In this document: piece after piece, positions 25,401-40,276 of the stretch
How positions within the stretch are numbered: position 1 is the stretch's first letter
How the letters are laid out: every line of letters begins with the position of its first letter
Assembly: GCA_011009095.1 (NCBI GenBank)
Contig: VTPC01001779.1
Coordinates: 1 to 64,000 of the forward strand
Length of the DNA: 64,000 nucleotides
Source: Ignelater luminosus
Lineage: Eukaryota > Arthropoda > Insecta > Coleoptera > Elateridae
Direction: 5' to 3'
The notes under the pieces: model-generated
Seen by the model: only the letters and a program-made list of their open reading frames with translations
Told to the model about the DNA's origin: nothing
The model's database searches: none
Position numbers and translations under genes: made by a program

Positions 25401-28400
25401 TTTATTCTGATAGTACAAAACATTGTATTGCACGTTATAGTAATACTGTACTACAACCAAATTTGATGAAAGGGATCATGTAATGTTTAGAAGTTCTAAA
25501 TATCACAACATAAGCAAACACGTCTTAGCTATTAACTCGTCTTTAGGTTTCTTAAAATAAGGGGAATGTTTATAGAATTCACAAGCGGTTTTTTACTACG
25601 GGTCATCAAATATGAAACTTTTCAAATGCCGTTGAAGTAATGAAAAGACAATTCCAAAAACGGTTTAAATAGCACAAATAAAAGCCCAAAGGTAGGTTTT
25701 AAGGTTTACAGAATGTGGCACGATAATTCACCTGTTGGTTTTAAAGAATGGCCACTTTCTTCGTCCGATCTAAAGTCTTTAGACTTGTTTCTTTGGGAAT
25801 ATTCTTAGTGAAGTAGGATATTTAAGAAATACGAATGTAGGCAAATTTAAAAAGTGTATTTGAAAAATTTGAGACGAAATCCAGTATAACGTCGGCCTGC
25901 CGCATGAGATATTTTTAACGAGAGTTGACAGAGGCTGTAAAGACGAAAGAAGAGAGAGTTGAACCAAACTGTAATATTTGATAGCACATAGTGAAATGTA
26001 CTCTAGAATATTATTACCGTTTAACTATACAAGGTGTAAAGGAAATGGCGGAAAAAAACTTCAGTACGTTATTCTACGGTAAAAAATAAACAGACCTCTA
26101 TACCATTTTGCTGTTAACACTATCTTGAAGAAGGTATTGGAAGTCGTAAATTGCTTAGTTGATTTCGCATTCTTAATAAATACAACAAAATATTAATGTT
26201 TAAACAGAGTTTAAATGTAAAAAACACTAATTACGTACCGTTTATAGTTTTTTTGTACTAGTGTATTAGTAATCCACTTCTTAAAAAGGTAAATTCCTTT
26301 TGAAAATATTGCAACGTTACACGTTACTAACAATGGTAACTAAGATACGAGATTGCAAAATACGCTGTTGCAAGCACAACTCGCGTACTCAGCCATTTAA
26401 ATGTACCGCGTTGCCAAATCTAAAAAGTTTTAATTGCTAATATTTTGAAAAATAAGCAGTTAAGACCAAATTGGTGTAGAGAATTTCTTCTTATGTTTGA
26501 GCACAGAATAACATATGTTCCGCCATTTCCTTTACACCTTGTATTTACAATATTAAGTGCGACGGTTATTTTTTCTACATCTTCTATAGTCAAAGTCATT
26601 TAAAAAAAAACTTACGACAGATTCAGAAGCCTACATTCATGCATAGCCGTTTACCCTCGTCAACGTTCGTACTGTTTAAAATTTAAAATATATCCCATAT
26701 TGAAAATATCTGCTTTTGCTGTGATAACAATTATTATTTAAACGCATTACTTTCTTTGCCAGTAATACATAATATTTTGTCAAATTTCCCTATGCATTGT
26801 ACCCATTTTATCTCTTTACCGGTTCTTACAATCTACAAGTAATTATTTCATGTAATCAAGTAATAAATCATGTTTATAGTGAACGGATATCAGTTTCTGT
26901 TAATATTAAATAAAGATAATAAAATTCTCACGTTTTAAGTTCACACCAGACTGCTATTTTAATATTTAAACCAAACGATCAGGAGAAATAGAACGGGCAC
27001 ATTGTATAAGTTATCTGATTTTTAATATTTGTAACTTGATTGAAATCTTTTATATTGTTTAAATAACTACGCCTCAAAAACTGATGTTTTCAACATGAAC
27101 TGTATCCCTAATTTCAAATTTACGCTGGCCAACAGTAATGCACGAACGTAGGCTTCAGGATACCTCGGAAGTTTTTTCTTACCTTTGAATATATTACAAA
27201 TGTTAAATTTAGAATTCAAATATTTCGACAGGATAAATTGTAGTTTTCGATTTTGTACGCTCTAAGAAAAAATAGTATGTCACTTGGAGTAGAACGTCAT
27301 TTTGTGTTTCGCACTCTAAAAATTACTTAGACTACCGTGATCCGTATCGTTCAATCCTCCTTCATCAAAATAAGAACCCACCTGCCGGATCCGACCTACT
27401 GCCATTTTTAATAAAAAATTAAAATTATAATGCTAGTCACATAAAAAAACATTCAGCAGATCCTGTCCGTGGATAACCGTTTGTCCTCGTTTAATTTTAA
27501 ACATTAAACAGACTTCTTTCAAATACTTTCTAACAATTCCCCATTCGAGCAATAAAGAATTTATTTTCTAATACAGCAGAATTAAACAGTGTTTATTCAT
27601 TTGTACGACACCCACATTCTCGTTTCAAAACACTTCTTGAGTTGCCAATGTTCAATTCTGAAATTGACAATTTTATTTCAAAATCAAGCAAGGTTTCCTT
27701 TTAAACGATTTTTCTAAAAAAACATTTAATTAAGAAATCCAGAACTTTCCATACATAAATTATTTTCAATTACAAGAAAATGCCACTTCAGCAACGCACG
27801 CAAAGAAACACTTCATAGACAAATCGGCAACGTTGTGGTTCCAGTTTCAGAAGTTTTCTTACATTAAATGTTTTGAAAGAAAAACATTTATGAGGGTCAA
27901 CAGAAGACTTGGGAATACTTTGCAAGTTCTTTATGTGACTTTCCTTATAATTCAGGTTAATACTCGTACTACAATCTATTAATACTTTACCTTAGATATA
28001 GATATGGTTTGTGTAAAAACAAAATCTCCTTCCACATTTTTAGTTATATTTATTCTATAGATATTAGTTAATTTTTCTATGTCAGTATACAGCCTAAATA
28101 TCACCGTTCCTTGTATGAAATCTTTGTTGTAGTTTTTTGCTAAATAAACATTGACTGTAATATCCCAATGATCTCCTGCCGTATCAGAACGTATCTCCAC
28201 AGTAACATCTCGTAATACAGATGAATTATACGCTTCCAGATAAACCGGTTTCCTGAAAGAGAAATACGTAGTTATAACAGCGAACGAACTCTTGGAGTGA
28301 TAAAGGGTCTCGGAAGAGAAAACCCCCTTCAGTTTCAATGTAAAATACTTGGAGCCTGCTACACCCACTTTGGGTACCTTTTCCGACTGTTTTCGTATTA

Positions 28401-31400
28401 CGCTCATTATCTCTCTGATTATCTATGTCGTGGTAGAGATTCTGCTAATCTTCCCAGGCCAGTGCGGTAGTCGAGCAGCATTTTATATTATTTGTGTTTT
28501 TGCCTTTCGTGATTATGGTTAACCGCAATTTCTGGATTATATCTTTATTAATTTTATAGTTTTTTAATATTCATGCTTGAGTTATTTTTACTGTGGCTTT
28601 CCCATAACATCTTTTTGAATGTAAGAAGGTCGACGCGGGAAGTCCGTTTTTATAAATTCCCTCTCTTCTGACCCCTCATTACTCCAACACAGATTAAATA
28701 AAGGTCAGATATTTCACTCCCTATTCCACCAATGTTCCCATTTTTTGTCACTGCACATTTACATTTGCAGCTCTGGGAGTTTACCACGCCTACTCTTTTA
28801 CGCGCGTTTTATGAAAAGTGCATACCAAACTGTGCTGCTTGCGCAGTACATGTCAAAATAGCAAGCTCTGGGAGTTGCTTTGAGAGAGAGAGAGCAATAG
28901 AATCCACAAATTTGTCGAAGTAAAATATCTGACCTTTATTTAATCTGTGACTCCAAGGAACAGACTGGTCTAGTCGCGACTGCGCAGTGTAACGTACTAC
29001 ACGCGATTGACAGCGGAGAAGGCATGTGTTCTGTATCGCAGACGCACACTTATGGGCTTCAATTGGGAGGGAAAATACCCAAAACTCCTATAATGAATTA
29101 ATGAGTCACCTCTGTTTATACTCTTTCTTTTATAATAAGGACTCGCTAGAAAATGCTTACTGTCATTAACTTTTTACCGTTGCATTAATCGGGTTATCCA
29201 GTAATTTCCATTTAAAATTTAATCATAAATACCTAATATCCTTCTAGGATACCAAATTTTATAAAATAAGTGTATTTTACATATATCTTATACAAAAAGA
29301 AATTTTGAAAGTGGAGAAGCGGAGAGTCGCCTTTCAAAGTTTAGTCCGATGACGTAAGAAATTATCCAATGCATTGTTGCCAGATGCAAATTGAGTACAA
29401 TTATTCTTATATTATGACAAATTACGACAAGAATTAATAAAAAATAATAAAGTATAAACTCCTAGTTTTCGAATTCGTTCTGTAATATATACCTGGGCAA
29501 GTCACCACCCTGTATGTGTGTTTATAATTGCATGTAATTCGACACATCTTTTTGAAAATCTTTGTCAACTTTTTGTAATCGCAAAGCATAGTTGCTTTTC
29601 TTCTTAGGAACCATTCAAGTATTACGTAACGCCGTGAGGGGGGGAGAGGGGGTCGTGAAATTGTTACAAATTGTTATATAAGAGGGAGGGGGGGGGTTTA
29701 ATGTCTGTTACGTAATAAAAATTTTATTCTTAGAAAACAATTTTTGCATTCTTACAAAAAAATAAAATTTCAAGATGACAACACTGTTTATTGTTGTCAA
29801 AATCACACATTTCAAAATGGTCGCATTCGTAAGACTTGATGGTTACCGTTACGCTACACCGTCCCAACCGCTGGCGTCTTACGAAAACAAACGTTAGCTC
29901 GGAATCACTACATCATGCGCAGACGTTAAATCTGCTGTTTCCACCAATAAACTCAACAGTTCCCTCAAATGTAGCATACTTTAAAATTGCTACAAAACAT
30001 GGCCGACACCTCCCAACATAGCGTATATTTTAATAGATATATGCAACATGGCAATTTTTATTGCTATTTTTAGCGCTGCATTCGTATAAGACAAATCGGT
30101 AACCGTTTCACAACTGTTGAGTCTTACGAATGCGACCAATGGAAAGTGTGGCTCAGTGGTTCAAGCACCCAACGTAATAGTCAAATTAGCGATTATTGTC
30201 CCTGGTTCGAACCCTAGTGATGTCAAAGATTTATGAAAAAAGTAAATTAAAAATGTAAAATAATAAACCAAACCGCCCTTCTCAGGGCGACTGCCTGATA
30301 ATGGAAGCAGAGTCAGCTTCCAAAACGTCGCGACAAAATATCGCAACAGAGTGTGGTAATAGCCCAATTAACATCTCGAATGAAATTCCACACTCATCAA
30401 CTTTTAGACAACACTTCACTGTTTTACCTAACGGTTTCATACCACTTCCACTGTCCATTAATAATGGGGAGACTGGAATAAACAGACGAAAATAAAGAAA
30501 TAAAATAGACGAAAACGGTGATTTTGTTCCATTGTTGCTATCCCAAATAATCTAGCATACATAGTTAATCCTGCTGTCACTACAAATTTTAAAGAAATTT
30601 CGTATGATTGGATGTGTCCGTCAATTCAATCACAATTGAATAGAAGAATTTGCAAAAAATGTGGAATATATTGTGCTGGTCTTACTTCCTTAAATAAGCA
30701 CCAGAAAGCTTGTGCATTATCAACAATAAAAATTAAAATTAGATCTCAAAGAATCGTGGCCAAGCGTAAGAGGGAACTGATGGCAGTTATTGCCAATATC
30801 GAAAAGGAGGAGGACATTGAATGGTGGAATGAAGATGAGGTAGACACCGATGAAATTTCAATAAATTCATATGTATCTGGTGAAATTTGTGACAGCATAA
30901 TGCCCACTATTTCTTTTGATGAATATACAGTGTGTCTCCGGATGGACCTAACTATACTTGTAAACTTTTTTGTTTAACAGTTATCAATTTTGAGATAGAA
31001 TGTTTAAATTTTATATCTGAACATAACATTTCATTCCAAACAACTTTTCTACATAGAATTTCTCTCTACCTCTAAAAATAAGATAAGTTAACTTTCGACA
31101 TAATTCCAGGTTTTCTGATTTTTCTCGCACCCCGTACGTTATATCAAAACTCCAACAAGGACATTTTAGAATAAGCACAAGCTTTTATGAAAAATGACTT
31201 TTTTCGGTAAAATATTAAGCAAAAAAGTTTACAAGTATATTAGGTCCATCTGGGAACATACTGTATGTCAAATCCACGGGAATTAGAATACTTTTTAATG
31301 ATATGATATAAATATATTAATCTTTGTGTGGTTGCAATTAGCAAATTTAGTATTTTATTGTTTTAGGAGATTTTTAAGAATAATTTAACTTTTTGTTAAT

Positions 31401-34400
31401 TTCTGTTACTGCAGTATTTTTTATCGAAACAAATTTTTTAAATTTTTTTTTTATTTATGGAGGGGGGTCTTTAAAATGTTACGTAATATTTTAAGGGGGC
31501 TCAATGAATTGTTACACTTTGTTACAATGGGGAGGAGGGGGTCAAAAAATCACAAAAATGGCGTTACGTAATACTTGAATGGCCCCTTATTATCAATGTT
31601 ACTTCTCAAAAAAAAAATTGAGAAGTTGCTATTTGAAAAAATAAGTCAGCATCGATTTCTACAAGAAAATTGAGCAGAAAAGGAGAAAAATATGCAATTT
31701 CTCAATGCTTGTGACTAGAAGCAGGAAACACGCTACCATGTTACCAATGAAATAACTCCTGATTGACTGACATGTGAGTAGCGCGTTAGTTCGCTACATG
31801 TTCCTCATCGCAAGCAATATTAACCTTTTTTCGAGACGTAGTATCGGTAATAAGAAAAATAATCATTCTTTGTGATTTACAGGGTTGTTAAAAAAAGTCT
31901 TCAAAAAAGTCAAGTTATGGTCTTTTTCTGTTTTAGGAAAATTGAGCATTTTTCTGCACAAATACCGCCGACAAGCCGTAAACCAGGACTACGTGATATG
32001 TGAAGTGTGAGCATTGCTCAACTTGTCCATTTGCTTGCTGTATCTCCACTTTATTTTACGAGCAGCGCTGGTACGAGCAGCTTGAGCAAAGTTCATCCGT
32101 CAACTTTGTTGTTTGTGGTTTGCCGTCGCCGCCGCCGCCGTTCATTTGAGAATCTAGGCGATTTGGTTACTATCAAAACTAGTTACATGTTACATTTAAG
32201 AAAAGTCAGTTTTTAATTTTTAGCAACACATTTAAAATTAGATTTTATTAAATACCAGCTTTAGGTTACATGTCTACTTTGTTAGGAAGTGCATTTGCTC
32301 ATTAACTTATACATGTAAAACTACCACTTTAATATAATGTCATTTTAATATCAAAAGTTTCAGAACTGTATTTCAAAGCATAAGAAGATGTAACTGTTTT
32401 CACTTCTCGTCAACACCCTATAAAGAAATACTTATTTTTATTTTATCATATTAATAAGGTCTCAAACGGTAATTAGGTACTATACGGGGTGTCTCAAGTT
32501 ATATGTCCACCCCCACAATAAGCCTAATTTTAAAAGACAGAGAAATGAAATTTAAAAAAGGTACAGTAACAACAGGAAGTTACAATTCTACGAAATTAAA
32601 GAATTTTTATAGTTACGTATGTAACAAATCATTTTCAATTTTTGCACAATAAAGTGGTATTTTTTCCTTAATCTATCGATTAAAAAAATTCCTGCATATG
32701 CATAGTATCATGTTTCATAGTCTGATAAATCGTATAATTAAGTCTAATAATTAAGGACGTTCTCAAGAAACAGCGCCCTCTTTGCACAAAAATAAAAAAA
32801 TAATACGTAATAATATTAATAATAATAAATAAACGTTATATTCTTACACTGATTGAGAGTCGAGTTGTTTACGTTGGGTTTTAGTGTTTTGGAGTATTTT
32901 TAAAGATTACATATATATTTGACATTTTTAACAGAACATAAACAATGACTTTGCGATTAAAAAATGGTAGATATCTGAAGAATGAATACCGCTTGCCGTA
33001 ATTTTCTTTACAGAAAAATATTTGTCATATTTCCAATCAATCAAAATTACCATTGTTATATCATAAAACATCCGTTTCAACATAGTTTGGTACATGGTTC
33101 GTATGTTAAAAATGTAAATTTTAACAGCCAAAATCTACAAATTAAGACATTTAAATCTTTATAGGCCTAGATGATTGACAGAAGTCATGTTTGCAGTGTT
33201 ACTTCTTAAAATAACCAGAAGTTTAACAACAGCCGGGTTTATTTGTGCTGTGGCAGGTAAAGATGAATGGGTTGTAAACGTTTGTGAAAAGATACTTTTA
33301 CATTCAGTTTCCTAATGGCTTCTGTCAATCGCCTATACAGGTCCAATTGAGATAATATTAAATTTATATATTAAACTTACTTATATGATTTATCAGAGTA
33401 TGAAATGTGATACCGTTATATACAGGATAGCCCAACGAAAACGAAAGAGACTCAACAGTAATTTCTCGAGAAAATGCATGTCGATTTGTATTGGAAAGAG
33501 ACATTCTTTGACGTACAATTCGAACCCTAAACTTCAAACACCCTGTGAGGGGGGGGGGACGTCGGCCCCTCAAACATTTCTAATCGAAAGGGGGTTCAAG
33601 TGATACATCATTAAAAAGCTCTTTCAATTCTCCATATTGCCCCGTTCAAATTTTTAAATTCGGTCGGTTTGTTTATTAAGCCAAATATCGCATAATGGCA
33701 ACCAATTTGGTCCACTCTACACTTTATTGTATTTGCTGATAACTGTACCCTAAATTATTAATAGACAGAATATCAGTGATTTTAGTGTATTGTCAAATGC
33801 AAACACGATAAAGTAAAATCAGACCTTAACAGAGATCGGATACTAATTACCATATACCCATTGAAGGAAAAGCTGGCCCCCAATCCCAGGCGAAAGATGC
33901 CTGCATTTTTCTTATATGATTAACGTGACATTCTCCGTGATACTCTTCAGGAACGCACAAAGGTGGAACAACGTACTTATGAGCTTGCTTCTCAAATATT
34001 AATCTTGCCGCTCTCACAGGAGATATAAACTGTACTTCGATGGTGTTGGTTCCAGGCTAAAAAGAAAAACGCTATGAAACAAAATGCAGTTCATTCTAAT
34101 TCTATGCGAATGGTAAAAAGATTAAACTCAATTAAAAAATTAATGACATATACAAGGTGTCCCGCGATTCGATTGCCATAGGTTAAAGGTGTGTTGCTTG
34201 GGTAATTTCAAGTCGAAAATACCTAATACATATATGTCCGAAACTTACTAGTAAAGGAGTTATAGGCGATACCATTTTCCATAAAGAAATGGTTTGGTTA
34301 ATTATTATGCATTGTTATTGTTTAAAATTAATGCAGGAAGTAGGCTGGTGAATAGTTTTGTCACATTGTCATTACAATCGATTCTTGTTTGACGTTTATC

Positions 34401-37400
34401 TTGCATTATTTTTGCCATTTTAACGTTCGCTAATGGCTACATTTTCAAATCATGAATATGCCGACATTCACTTTATTTATGGATACTGTGACGGATGGGC
34501 GACATTAAATTTTAAAGAATTTAGCATAACATTGTGTTTTATTAATAAAAAATATGTTTAACACAAAGTTATTTACATTAATTGTTCCACTGTCGCTCTT
34601 CCATTTCCGTCACAGTATTCATAAGCAAAATGAATGACGGCATATTCTTCATCTGAAAATGTAGCTATTAATAAACGTTAAAGTGGCAAAAATAATGCAA
34701 GATAAACCTCAAACAAGAATCAATTGTAATGACAATGTGACAAAACTATTCACCAGTCTACTTCCCGCATTAATTTTAAACAATAACAATGCATAATAAT
34801 TAACCAAACCATTTGTTGTATAAAAAATGCTATTGCCTATAATTCCTTTACTAGTGAGTTTCGGACATATATGTATTAGGTATTTTCGAGTTGAAATTAT
34901 CTAAGGAACACACCTTTAACCTATGGTAGTCGAGTCGTGGGACACCCTGTATAAACCTTGATATATTTTTGGCAAAGGACCACATTAGTTAGCAACAACG
35001 GAAATGGAAGAGCGACAGTGGAACAATTAATGAAATTAAATTGTAAAGAGCCTGCTCTGCGAGGATTTCACAATACAGTGAGGTACTTCGTCTATTAATT
35101 TACCTTGTATTTGTAGAATGCCTACAGTGCATACCTTATATTAATAATGTTGCTTAATACTTATTAATGATTTAGAGTTACGAGCTGGCAATAAGTCAAT
35201 ATTAAATTAATTTTCAAGCAAGTTAATTATGGGATATAGGTACATGTGGAAAAATCAGATCTCGTGTGGGATATGAACCCGCATTTTGAATAATCCGTAT
35301 CGACGTTTTTCCAGTTAAGCGAAATCTAAACTCTCTACATGTATTAATTCGTATGAAACGGTGTGGTGTTGTAAGGACATGATATAAGATGAGAAAATTC
35401 TAAAGTTGGCGTTTTTGGATATTTATGCAAGTTTAAGTTGTTATAAAAGGATTAATGTATAACATTCCAGAAAATTCGAATGTACAGTATGTATTAAAAA
35501 TAGTAAATTATGAAATTTAAATTAATTTAAGGAATGTTGCACAACATTTAGAAATTCCCTTGAAAAGAAATATTTGTTAGTTACCAGTAAAAGCCTTTGT
35601 GGGATTTCAAGGGAACACAAAGTTATTTTTTCTAGGTAGGTGCAGCATTGGTGTACTTTTAAGAAGGACCACCTAGTGTAATTCTGTAAAACGCGTGACA
35701 CATTCGGCACCACATATACTAGGAAACAATCCCTTATCATAAGTGGTAAACAAGGTTATAAAAGAGAACGAATTATGATTTTCAGGGTAGTTCTTAATAT
35801 TTTGTCATTGAAAGTAGTTCTCTAATATATTTAGACGTTTCAAGTATTTCTTTATATTTTATTTGTAATAGTTTAAATCATTTTCGCGCAGCAAGACCTT
35901 TTTGTAGCTTTAATAATTATTATTTAACTCATTTTGTAATAATTTAGGGTTGATTTTATATTCGGTTGTGTTTTAGTTGTTGAAAAGAAACAGTTATTAA
36001 TCCCGTACCTTTTTGTTAGCCTGATTAATCGTTTTGATAATATTGTAAAGCGCCGCTGGTCGAATGTGCGGGAGAAGTCTCGAACTGTTCAGGCGTTCCG
36101 GCCGGCGAATGTGCGAGAAAAGGCGCGAACCTTCTAGGCTCATCGAGAGAAACAAGGAAACGATATATTAGCGCGAGCAGTAATAGAGCCAGTATTTATG
36201 CAGTGAATAAGCTCGTAGTGACGAACCAAATAAATGTGTAATTAGTGATATAAATAAATTATTCCGTACATATAGAAATAAATAAATTTAGTAAAAATAG
36301 ATTTAGAAATAAATTGTAATAGATTTAAATAAATATTAAAAATAAATAAACGTTTTATTTAAAATGTTGCAATATTAAATTTTTTCAGTTAATGTCTTGT
36401 ATTTTATTGACAATAAGTGAATCAAAAACCGTTTCTTGGGTGTAATTGAAGAGAATGAAGTTAAAGAGAGGTAAATTAATTGTCGGCAACACTATACTGT
36501 GATACGAGCTGTAACAGTCTTCTGTAAGTAGTGAGATGTGGTGAATAAGGTAAGCTCTACCCGTTACATCATTATATTTCTGGTGATAGTGGTTGGTTTC
36601 CTTTATCCACCGTTACAGTATGTTCATGTTACGGGCCTTCCCCTTGATGTTTGAAAATAGGCAACAAGTCTTACAATTCAGAACCGGTTTTTCTTTAAAA
36701 AGTTCAACCGTTGTTAATTGAACCATAGTTTGCTGTAAATTTAAAAACTCACAAAAGTCAACTGTTTGACATTTGTTTGATTATATTTCCTGTTTAACTA
36801 TTGCACAAACCTGTTCATTTTGTTTACTTTCTTTTTGTTAAATAGGTTTTCTTGTTTATTATTAAATCTTTAAGGCTTTATAATATTTATATAATGATTC
36901 TTATTGTGTTGTCTAAAAAAGCAAATAAATTGATGAATTTTGACATTAACATGTATTATAAAAAACAAACTATACAAACATGATCCATTTTGTTTTTAAG
37001 ATCTGTAATTACACAAAGATATCTCTGAAATGTAAAACGTGTTGCCTATTCTCAAACATTCAGTGAAGGACCCCTAAAATGGTCTTACTGTATATAGCAG
37101 TGAACGCAAAACAAAGCTTAGAATTTTAAAGCGTAACCATCGATCGGTCAAAATGTAGATCGACGCTCCAACAAAATCTCATTGGTGAATAATTGACACT
37201 GATTGACAGTACAATGCAAAGTCACTGTGATTTTGTATTCTGATGGGTTGATAGTATACTTTTAAATTTCCAAACTGACGATTTTATACATCATTTTTGA
37301 GCATGATAAAGCATCCATGATGATGCTCAATACTATATGAAAGTTTGCTAACCTTAAATAGTAAATATAAATGATAAAAATATTCCAATTTCATTATGTG

Positions 37401-40170
37401 AAACTTTACCATTAATATTATTTCACGTAAAGAGATACATGCGTCACAGATTTATGTTTAATCAAAGACAACACGCACTTATTTGAAATGTATGTTGAAA
37501 AAGAGATATATATTGAACCGTTAGCATTCCATTAAGTAGGAGGTGTACTAATAAATCCTATAAAATTAGTTGCCAGCAATTCTTTCAAGTTTTGACAATT
37601 TTATGGTCCATTATCACTGGAATAAAATTAATAAATCTTTGATATAATAAAAATATAAAAAAACTGTGGCAAAAGACAAAGAGTTGAGAAAAATGTATTC
37701 AATTTTCAATTGGTCAATTGATATTTTTTTTTATTTCAATAATTAGATACTTAACCATGTTAAGGTATATTTATCCGATGGAAAAAATAATATTTCTAAA
37801 ACACCTCTAAAATTTTTTCATAGTCACCGGGAAACTCCATGAATCTCGAACTTTTATCGTCTCTCAAATTTTGGGGCGCCTCAAATTTTGGCGCCCTAGG
37901 CCCAGGCCTGGTGTGCCTAAGCCTAAATCCACCACCGAATATAATGTGACAGGTACTTCGACTAATAATTTATTTTATTTTTGTAGAATGCCTACAGTGC
38001 ATATCTAATATTAAAAATAATATTAATGATTTGCAGTTGTGACATGCCAACAGTTGATATTAAATTAATTTTCATGTAAATTAATAATGGGATATACATA
38101 TAAAAAAAAATCAGATTTCGCGTGGAATTCTATACCGGTTGGCTTTTTATTACATACTTATTAATTTTGTCAGAATATATTGTTTTGTGCATCTTTTATA
38201 TATGTTAATGCCATGCGCATATTTGTTCCAATTTTTCTAATTTTACGGCATAGTTTGCAAATTTTGCGGTAAATTCTAGTAATTTTTTTAAATTTTGGGT
38301 GTACAAAAAAGTTAATCTTGCTCGTAGCAAATCATTTTTGTCTTGCAATATTTTAAGGTAGTTGTTGAATTTTGTTTCTACAAAGTATTGATTTTCACTG
38401 AGTATATGTATATTTGTGTAATTCAACTCTGGGCTTATCTTTTTTTGCTATAAAGTCTTACTGACTCTTAAACCATAAACATAATCAGCGTTTATTTAAT
38501 TCAATTAATTCCTTTGTTGTACATCATCGAATTAAATTTAAAAATGAACCACATTTCTAAGCCTAAGTTTAAAAAATTTATTTATTATTGCGCATATTTT
38601 AAACATTTGGCTTTATATTTTGCACAAAATTCCTGCATATACAGTGTGGTCGATTATTCATTACACACTTATTAGTTTAGCTATAATAAGACTTTTCAGA
38701 AAGTTTAAAAACATGGTTTAGATAGTTTCTTTTGCTCTTTCCAATGGACTTTTTTGATCTACCATTTTTTAATCCAAAGTCATTGTTTATGCTCTGTTAA
38801 AAACGTCAAATATACAGGGTCGCCAAAAAGTATGGAAACACGCTAGCCCCGCAAAAACGGTAAAAGATAGACAAATGAAATTTGGAGAGCTTAAAGTAGG
38901 TATTTCTTTCCATGTTTTGCGAAGGTAACTAAAACCGAATCTTCAATTGTTTCTTCGTACGGCCGCCATATTGGATTTTTTTAAATAAAACACCCTGTCT
39001 ATGACCCTATATTTAGATAGCCATTTTGAAGACAAATTCAATGATATAAGGGTTGCTGTACTTATCTTGAAAGGGTCTGGAAATAATCGCTATTCTTTTG
39101 TCAGGGGTTTCCCTATTAAAAAGTATGGAAACACGCTGCTCCTGAAAAAAACGGTAAGAGATAGACAAATAAAATTTGGAGATCTTAAAGTAAGCATTGT
39201 TTTTCATATTTTGCAAAGAGAATTAAGATCAAATCTTCAATTGTTTTTTCGTACGGCCGCCATCTTGAATTTCTTTAAATGGATCACCCTGTACATGACC
39301 CCATATTTCGATAGGGATTTTAAAGGCAAATTCAATGATATAAGGGTTGCTATTTATTATTAATAATATTATTAGGTATTATTTTTTTATTTGTGTGCAT
39401 ATGCGACCAAACGAAAGAGGGAACTGTTTCTTGAGAACGTCCTCGAATTATGGCTTACACTGTTTAGCATAAAACGTCTTTAATTGAAAGTTACTTCCGT
39501 AATGGAACCAAAGTGAATGGAGAATGGGTTTATCCAATTCAAAACTGTATGGAGGAGTTTATACTTAACTCCACATTCTATCTATTAAAAAAATATTAAA
39601 ACAATACTTTTGGGTAGTCAGTTGACGATTTTAGAAACTAAACTACCAACTACTTTTTATTTTTGTACGATAGGCAATGGGTTGAGAAGTAGTCTCCAAA
39701 CACAGTGCTTATTTCACGAAATTTGCCGTTTACATGTATTAAGCATTTTCGTAAATTCGGCATAACACATGTTCTGCGCAAGCAGCGCAGCGTGGTCGTC
39801 TACCTGCAACTACCGACAACTTGAGATGTTCTTTTAAAACGCCCGCCACTTAATTCATGAAACGCGCGTAAAAGATTAAGCGTGGTTAATTCTCAGAGCT
39901 TCTAATTTAATGCGCACACACGCCACACCATTTACAACACAGGATTAAAACATCCAAAATGTTAATCGCTTTTGCATACACGCAGGACAAGAAGTTAAAA
40001 TTGATTGATGTCTACTCGGTTTAGTCAGAGACGTAGAAAAAAAGTTATAGTCTTAAGTGGGAGCAAAAAAGGACCTCACCGCATTCACAAGACGAAACAT
40101 ACAAAAATAAATAAATAAATTGATGTATCACAAAAATCAATACATCGTAGGTAAGTACAATAATAGTAAC

Positions 40171-40217
<47 letters not shown>

Positions 40218-40227
40218 NNNNNNNNNN

Positions 40228-40276
<49 letters not shown>

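Larger units (their letters stand above)
29607..31586 (+). mobile_element. TIR DNA transposon, PIF/Harbinger-like TSD
   Basis: Ends GGAACCATTCAAGTATTACG and, reversed, GGGGCCATTCAAGTATTACG continue through TAACGCC; the flanks are TTA on both sides (29604-29606, 31587-31589), a 3-bp duplication typical of PIF/Harbinger. G-rich blocks (GAGGGGGGGAGAGGGGGTC, GGGGAGGAGGGGGTC) follow each end in mirror order. It contains a coding relic, a MITE and a SINE. Confidence 0.8.

Noticed and set aside
30141..30225. Possible tRNA gene (A and B boxes)
   Set aside because: Acceptor and anticodon stems do not close and a SINE tail follows; the same holds for 25251-25304 and 35268-35321 on the minus strand.
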